Source: Alosa alosa (Eukaryota; Chordata; Actinopteri; Clupeiformes; Clupeidae). Taken from it: 64,000 bases of DNA. The translations under genes were made by a program, and so were the position numbers. The stretch's first letter is position 1, and every line of letters starts with the position of its first letter. The stretch covers positions 14,645,694-14,709,693 of the forward strand of contig NC_063206.1 of NCBI RefSeq assembly GCF_017589495.1, given 5' to 3'. This document shows positions 60,846 to 64,000 of this stretch, in pieces. Under the pieces are notes generated by a model. The model had not been told where the DNA came from. It worked only from the letters and a program-made list of their open reading frames with translations, and did no database searches.

Positions 60846-63800
60846 GTACTGAAGTTGGATTGACCGGTACACCAGCTTAAGTTCTAGCAATGTGTGAGTG
60901 TTGGCTCTGAGTCTCCCCTCACCAAACCTGAAACACAGCTGATCATGTACTATATTTTTGGTGTACAAATGTCACTATTTTTATTAGGATAATACAGGTT
61001 ATCAGTTGTCAAATGAAAGTTTATGACTCTCCAGTCTAGAATATAAATGTTCATCTAACTACCATAAAATGACTCTGCTGTTACACTAACACTGGGCAGC
61101 CAAAAGTATACCCCTATGTCCAATGATTTTGCCATTGATGTGCCACTTTTTATGTATGCAGTTTACTTACTGATATCAGCATCTGAAAATGACAAACCCT
61201 ATTCCCTATTCAAATCTATTAGACATAACAAACTAAATTTGGACCGTAAACACTGGATGATATGATATATTTGAGGCAAGCAAAAAAAGATATTCTGATG
61301 CTGCAAGGGAAAACAGGATTTGTGAGGTGCCAAAATGCACAGGCTTAATTGTTCTGGCAGATATATTGAACTAGGAAGTTGCCCAGGGTATAATGGCAGC
61401 AGTTGTATGGGCCTTTACCCCTTCCCCCCCGAGTTTACGCCCAGTAGGTGCATAGCTGCAGGTGATGCACCTGACCTGTTAGTGGATCTCCACCTAGTGC
61501 TTCACCTAAGCAGGACACCTTGCCTGATTATGTAAGAGCTATAACTTTACCCACTTCAAATGCACACAATGGCGCAGAATTTATAGTGTGGCTGTGACCT
61601 AAAATTAAAGAGTGTTGCCTGAAACTGATCCTATCAAAAAGGCAATTTCATTAGCAAGGCGAAGAGGTCTAATACAATTTGTTCTAGGCCACAGAGCTGT
61701 CGCAGAAAAGTCTGCATAGGTTCTACAAATAAAATATTAGGCTTTGTAGATTAAAATCAATTGAAATGTAAATGTATTTTAAATGTACATGTATATTCAA
61801 CTCAAGGCTATGAACTCAATCCCCAACATTTCCATAACATTAAGACGATTTTACCAGAGATAGCACATAATAGTTCAGTTATCGATAAACCTTCGGGTTA
61901 GGTTAGGTTATGACAGTCAGTCATTCTAAACCAGTTAAACATCCCACACATCAGAAAAGAGATCTATGGTCTGTGATCATTTTAGATATGCAGAATCTAG
62001 TACCGGTATTGTTGTAGTTGTGCCCTGACATACTACTGTACATGTACCTTATGTGCCATTGAGATACTGATGCTTTACATTTTTGGTTAATGGATTCACC
62101 CTGGTTGCTGAAAGTATTTTTGAAATATTGAAAATCACCAAATGTACATTTAGCAATTAAGCTAATTTAGAACTAGCCTACTTTGTGGTTCACATTTTGA
62201 AAATGAAAAGATCCCATTAACTTTGTTAATAACATAATTACAGACTAGAAGAGTGAGGGATGTCTTTTGTGTTAGTGTAAAGAGATGTATCAATTGAACA
62301 CTCTAGACACAATGTCACATTGTCTACGACACACTTTAGCAACAGAGCATGGGCTTGAAAGGCTGGGTTTTGATGTTGGCACTGAGGACAGAGAAGCTCT
62401 TTTACAGTCACACTGTGTGAAAGAACAGTGCTGTTTGGCTCAGAATGAAAAGATCTGGCAGAGGTCTGAAACAAATGCTTGCTTCAATTTGAAAAGCTGT
62501 TCCTGTCTTTGCACAATTTGTTTAATGAATCACCAGTGCCACAAGAAAAAAGAGGGAACATTCTGGAAAAATGGAATGCCACTGATGAATAATTATGGCT
62601 AGCAATAAATTCTCTGTAAAGCGTTGAGTGTAAGTGTTGCAGCTTCTAGATAATTGGCGTCTGTCTCCTCTGTATTACTGAAGCTGACCTAAGTTAGCTG
62701 TATATGTATACAAAGCAAATATATTATTCAGTCCAAAAGTGTCAACCTTGGAGTCAATTACAGTCATTGTTTGTTTCTTTGCCTTTTATAACAAGTTTTT
62801 GCTACATATTAAAGATGATTTATTTTAATTTCTCTTGACCTCTTGGAAAATTGCATTGACCATGCAGTATCTTTTTCTTTTGTAGGCCTATATGTTTTTT
62901 GTTGTGATGTATTATTTTGAAAGATGTATATTTTACTTTCTCAGGGGAGAATTTCCCTCTTTTGTACAGTCCTACCTTGTGTACCTGTATTTTGTGAACC
63001 CAACCAATATGTCCCTACTTTGTTTGACTTTTTTTTTTTTAATGTCAAGTCATTTTCTTTCCAAAGATCTTAGAATCAAAGCAATGTTTGTCTCCAACCT
63101 GCTGAAGCACCTATTATGTATTAGAGAAATTTACTATACATTTCAAAACGTGGTGATATATTTTAGGCTTGTTTAGTATTTATTTTGAAATAAAAAAATA
63201 TAAAAACTAACATCCTTACCAGGTTTGCGTGTAAATAATGCATGTTCCTTATCATGGGGTTTTGCTATAGTGTAGTATACACACACACCATCTAGTGGTG
63301 GTTTCAGGTTCAACATGGGAAAATGTGGTTGCACTGAATTATAGAAGAGAGGTAAGCACCTGCAATGTGACAGTTTGCAGGGCAATGTAATGATATTTTT
63401 ACACATGAACTTACAATTTGGAGTCTAATTTATCATTTAAAAAGTACAATTATAAGCCCTACATATGACAAGATTTGTTCATTTGCATCATTTGAACAAA
63501 CATCTTACAAACATCGCAACATCTTAAATGCCTTTAAGTTACATAATCATTTGATAGGCTATCTTTATCTTCACAATTCATATCTCAATAATATTTCACT
63601 AGGATGTAATGGAATATTGATGTAAGTCACATCTGATTATTATAGCTGTTTATCATTGAAATAATTGGACCTATCTGGACTATCAGTTAGCTTCTTAACC
63701 TTAGCTTATGTTTCATTAATAAGATTTAATTGTAAATAACATACCAGTTAATATAGACCTATAGCCTACGACTAGTCTTTCAAGCTTGTAGGCTGGTGGT

Positions 63801-64000
63801 GGAGGGCTCCATTAAGATTTTTACAGCCAATAATGTGTGAATGGAAATATTAGCTTGATGGACCATGGCCATTTAGGCCTACTTAGCCTACCCTTATAAA
63901 ACGGATACAGATATGGGACAAAAAAAAAACAGTTTTTCTCATGTAGCCTACAATACAATGCAGTAGCCTATTTCTATGTCCAAAATATTGCATTTCTCCA
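60846..64000. other. AT-rich 3' region, no gene seen
   Basis: No supported coding sequence. An AATAAA lies at about 63188 on the plus strand inside a run of A/T; it could end a long gprin3 transcript, but nothing else supports that. The reading frame at 62285-62602 (105 codons) has no recognisable domain. Confidence 0.4.

Noticed and set aside
62285..62602. 105-codon plus-strand ORF with many cysteines
   Set aside because: No recognisable domain, no splice or promoter context and AT-rich surroundings; it could be part of a UTR.

Overview
This is nuclear DNA from a vertebrate, almost certainly a teleost fish. Genes are split into many short GT-AG exons, CA/GT and GA microsatellites are very dense, and there are many repeats of recognisable teleost type: hAT-like elements, TA-flanked MITEs, a tRNA-derived SINE, and a repeat opening GTAAATGGACTG. 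I cannot fix the species. Exons were called by eye from protein similarity, splice sites and a continuous phase chain; there is no transcript evidence.

Layout: (1) 2.26-16.56 kb, minus strand: prss12 (neurotrypsin), 14 coding exons giving an 834-residue secreted mosaic protease (signal peptide, kringle, four SRCR domains, trypsin-like domain). (2) 19.06-21.00 kb, minus: chchd1/mrps37 (mitoribosomal protein mS37), three exons, 123 residues. (3) 29.58-42.58 kb, plus: rap1gds1 (SmgGDS), 14 coding exons, 560 residues, roughly one armadillo repeat per exon. (4) 55.15-56.79 kb, plus: a GPRIN-family gene, most like gprin3, with one 546-residue coding exon and a possible noncoding first exon ending at 52143. 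Human PRSS12, RAP1GDS1 and GPRIN3 all lie on chromosome 4q, so much of the window is an ancient linkage block; chchd1 (human chromosome 10) is the exception. The four genes are physical neighbours, not a pathway. Neurotrypsin and GPRIN act in synapses and neurites, SmgGDS is a chaperone/exchange factor for small GTPases, and mS37 belongs to the mitochondrial ribosome.

Repeats fill introns and intergenic DNA. The clearest are a 3.63 kb hAT-like element (57205-60837) with an exact 8-bp target duplication and other repeats apparently nested in it, a 1.5 kb hairpin-ended element (36996-38499) inserted in a third copy of a local 80-bp tandem repeat, and a five-copy 58-bp minisatellite (35007-35296).

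Most worth a second look: three rap1gds1 exons have TG repeats where the polypyrimidine tract should be, and each can be skipped in frame; rap1gds1 seems able to encode only the short SmgGDS-558-type protein; and a strong CTCF-like motif lies across a prss12 splice acceptor. I found no wholly new biological system.
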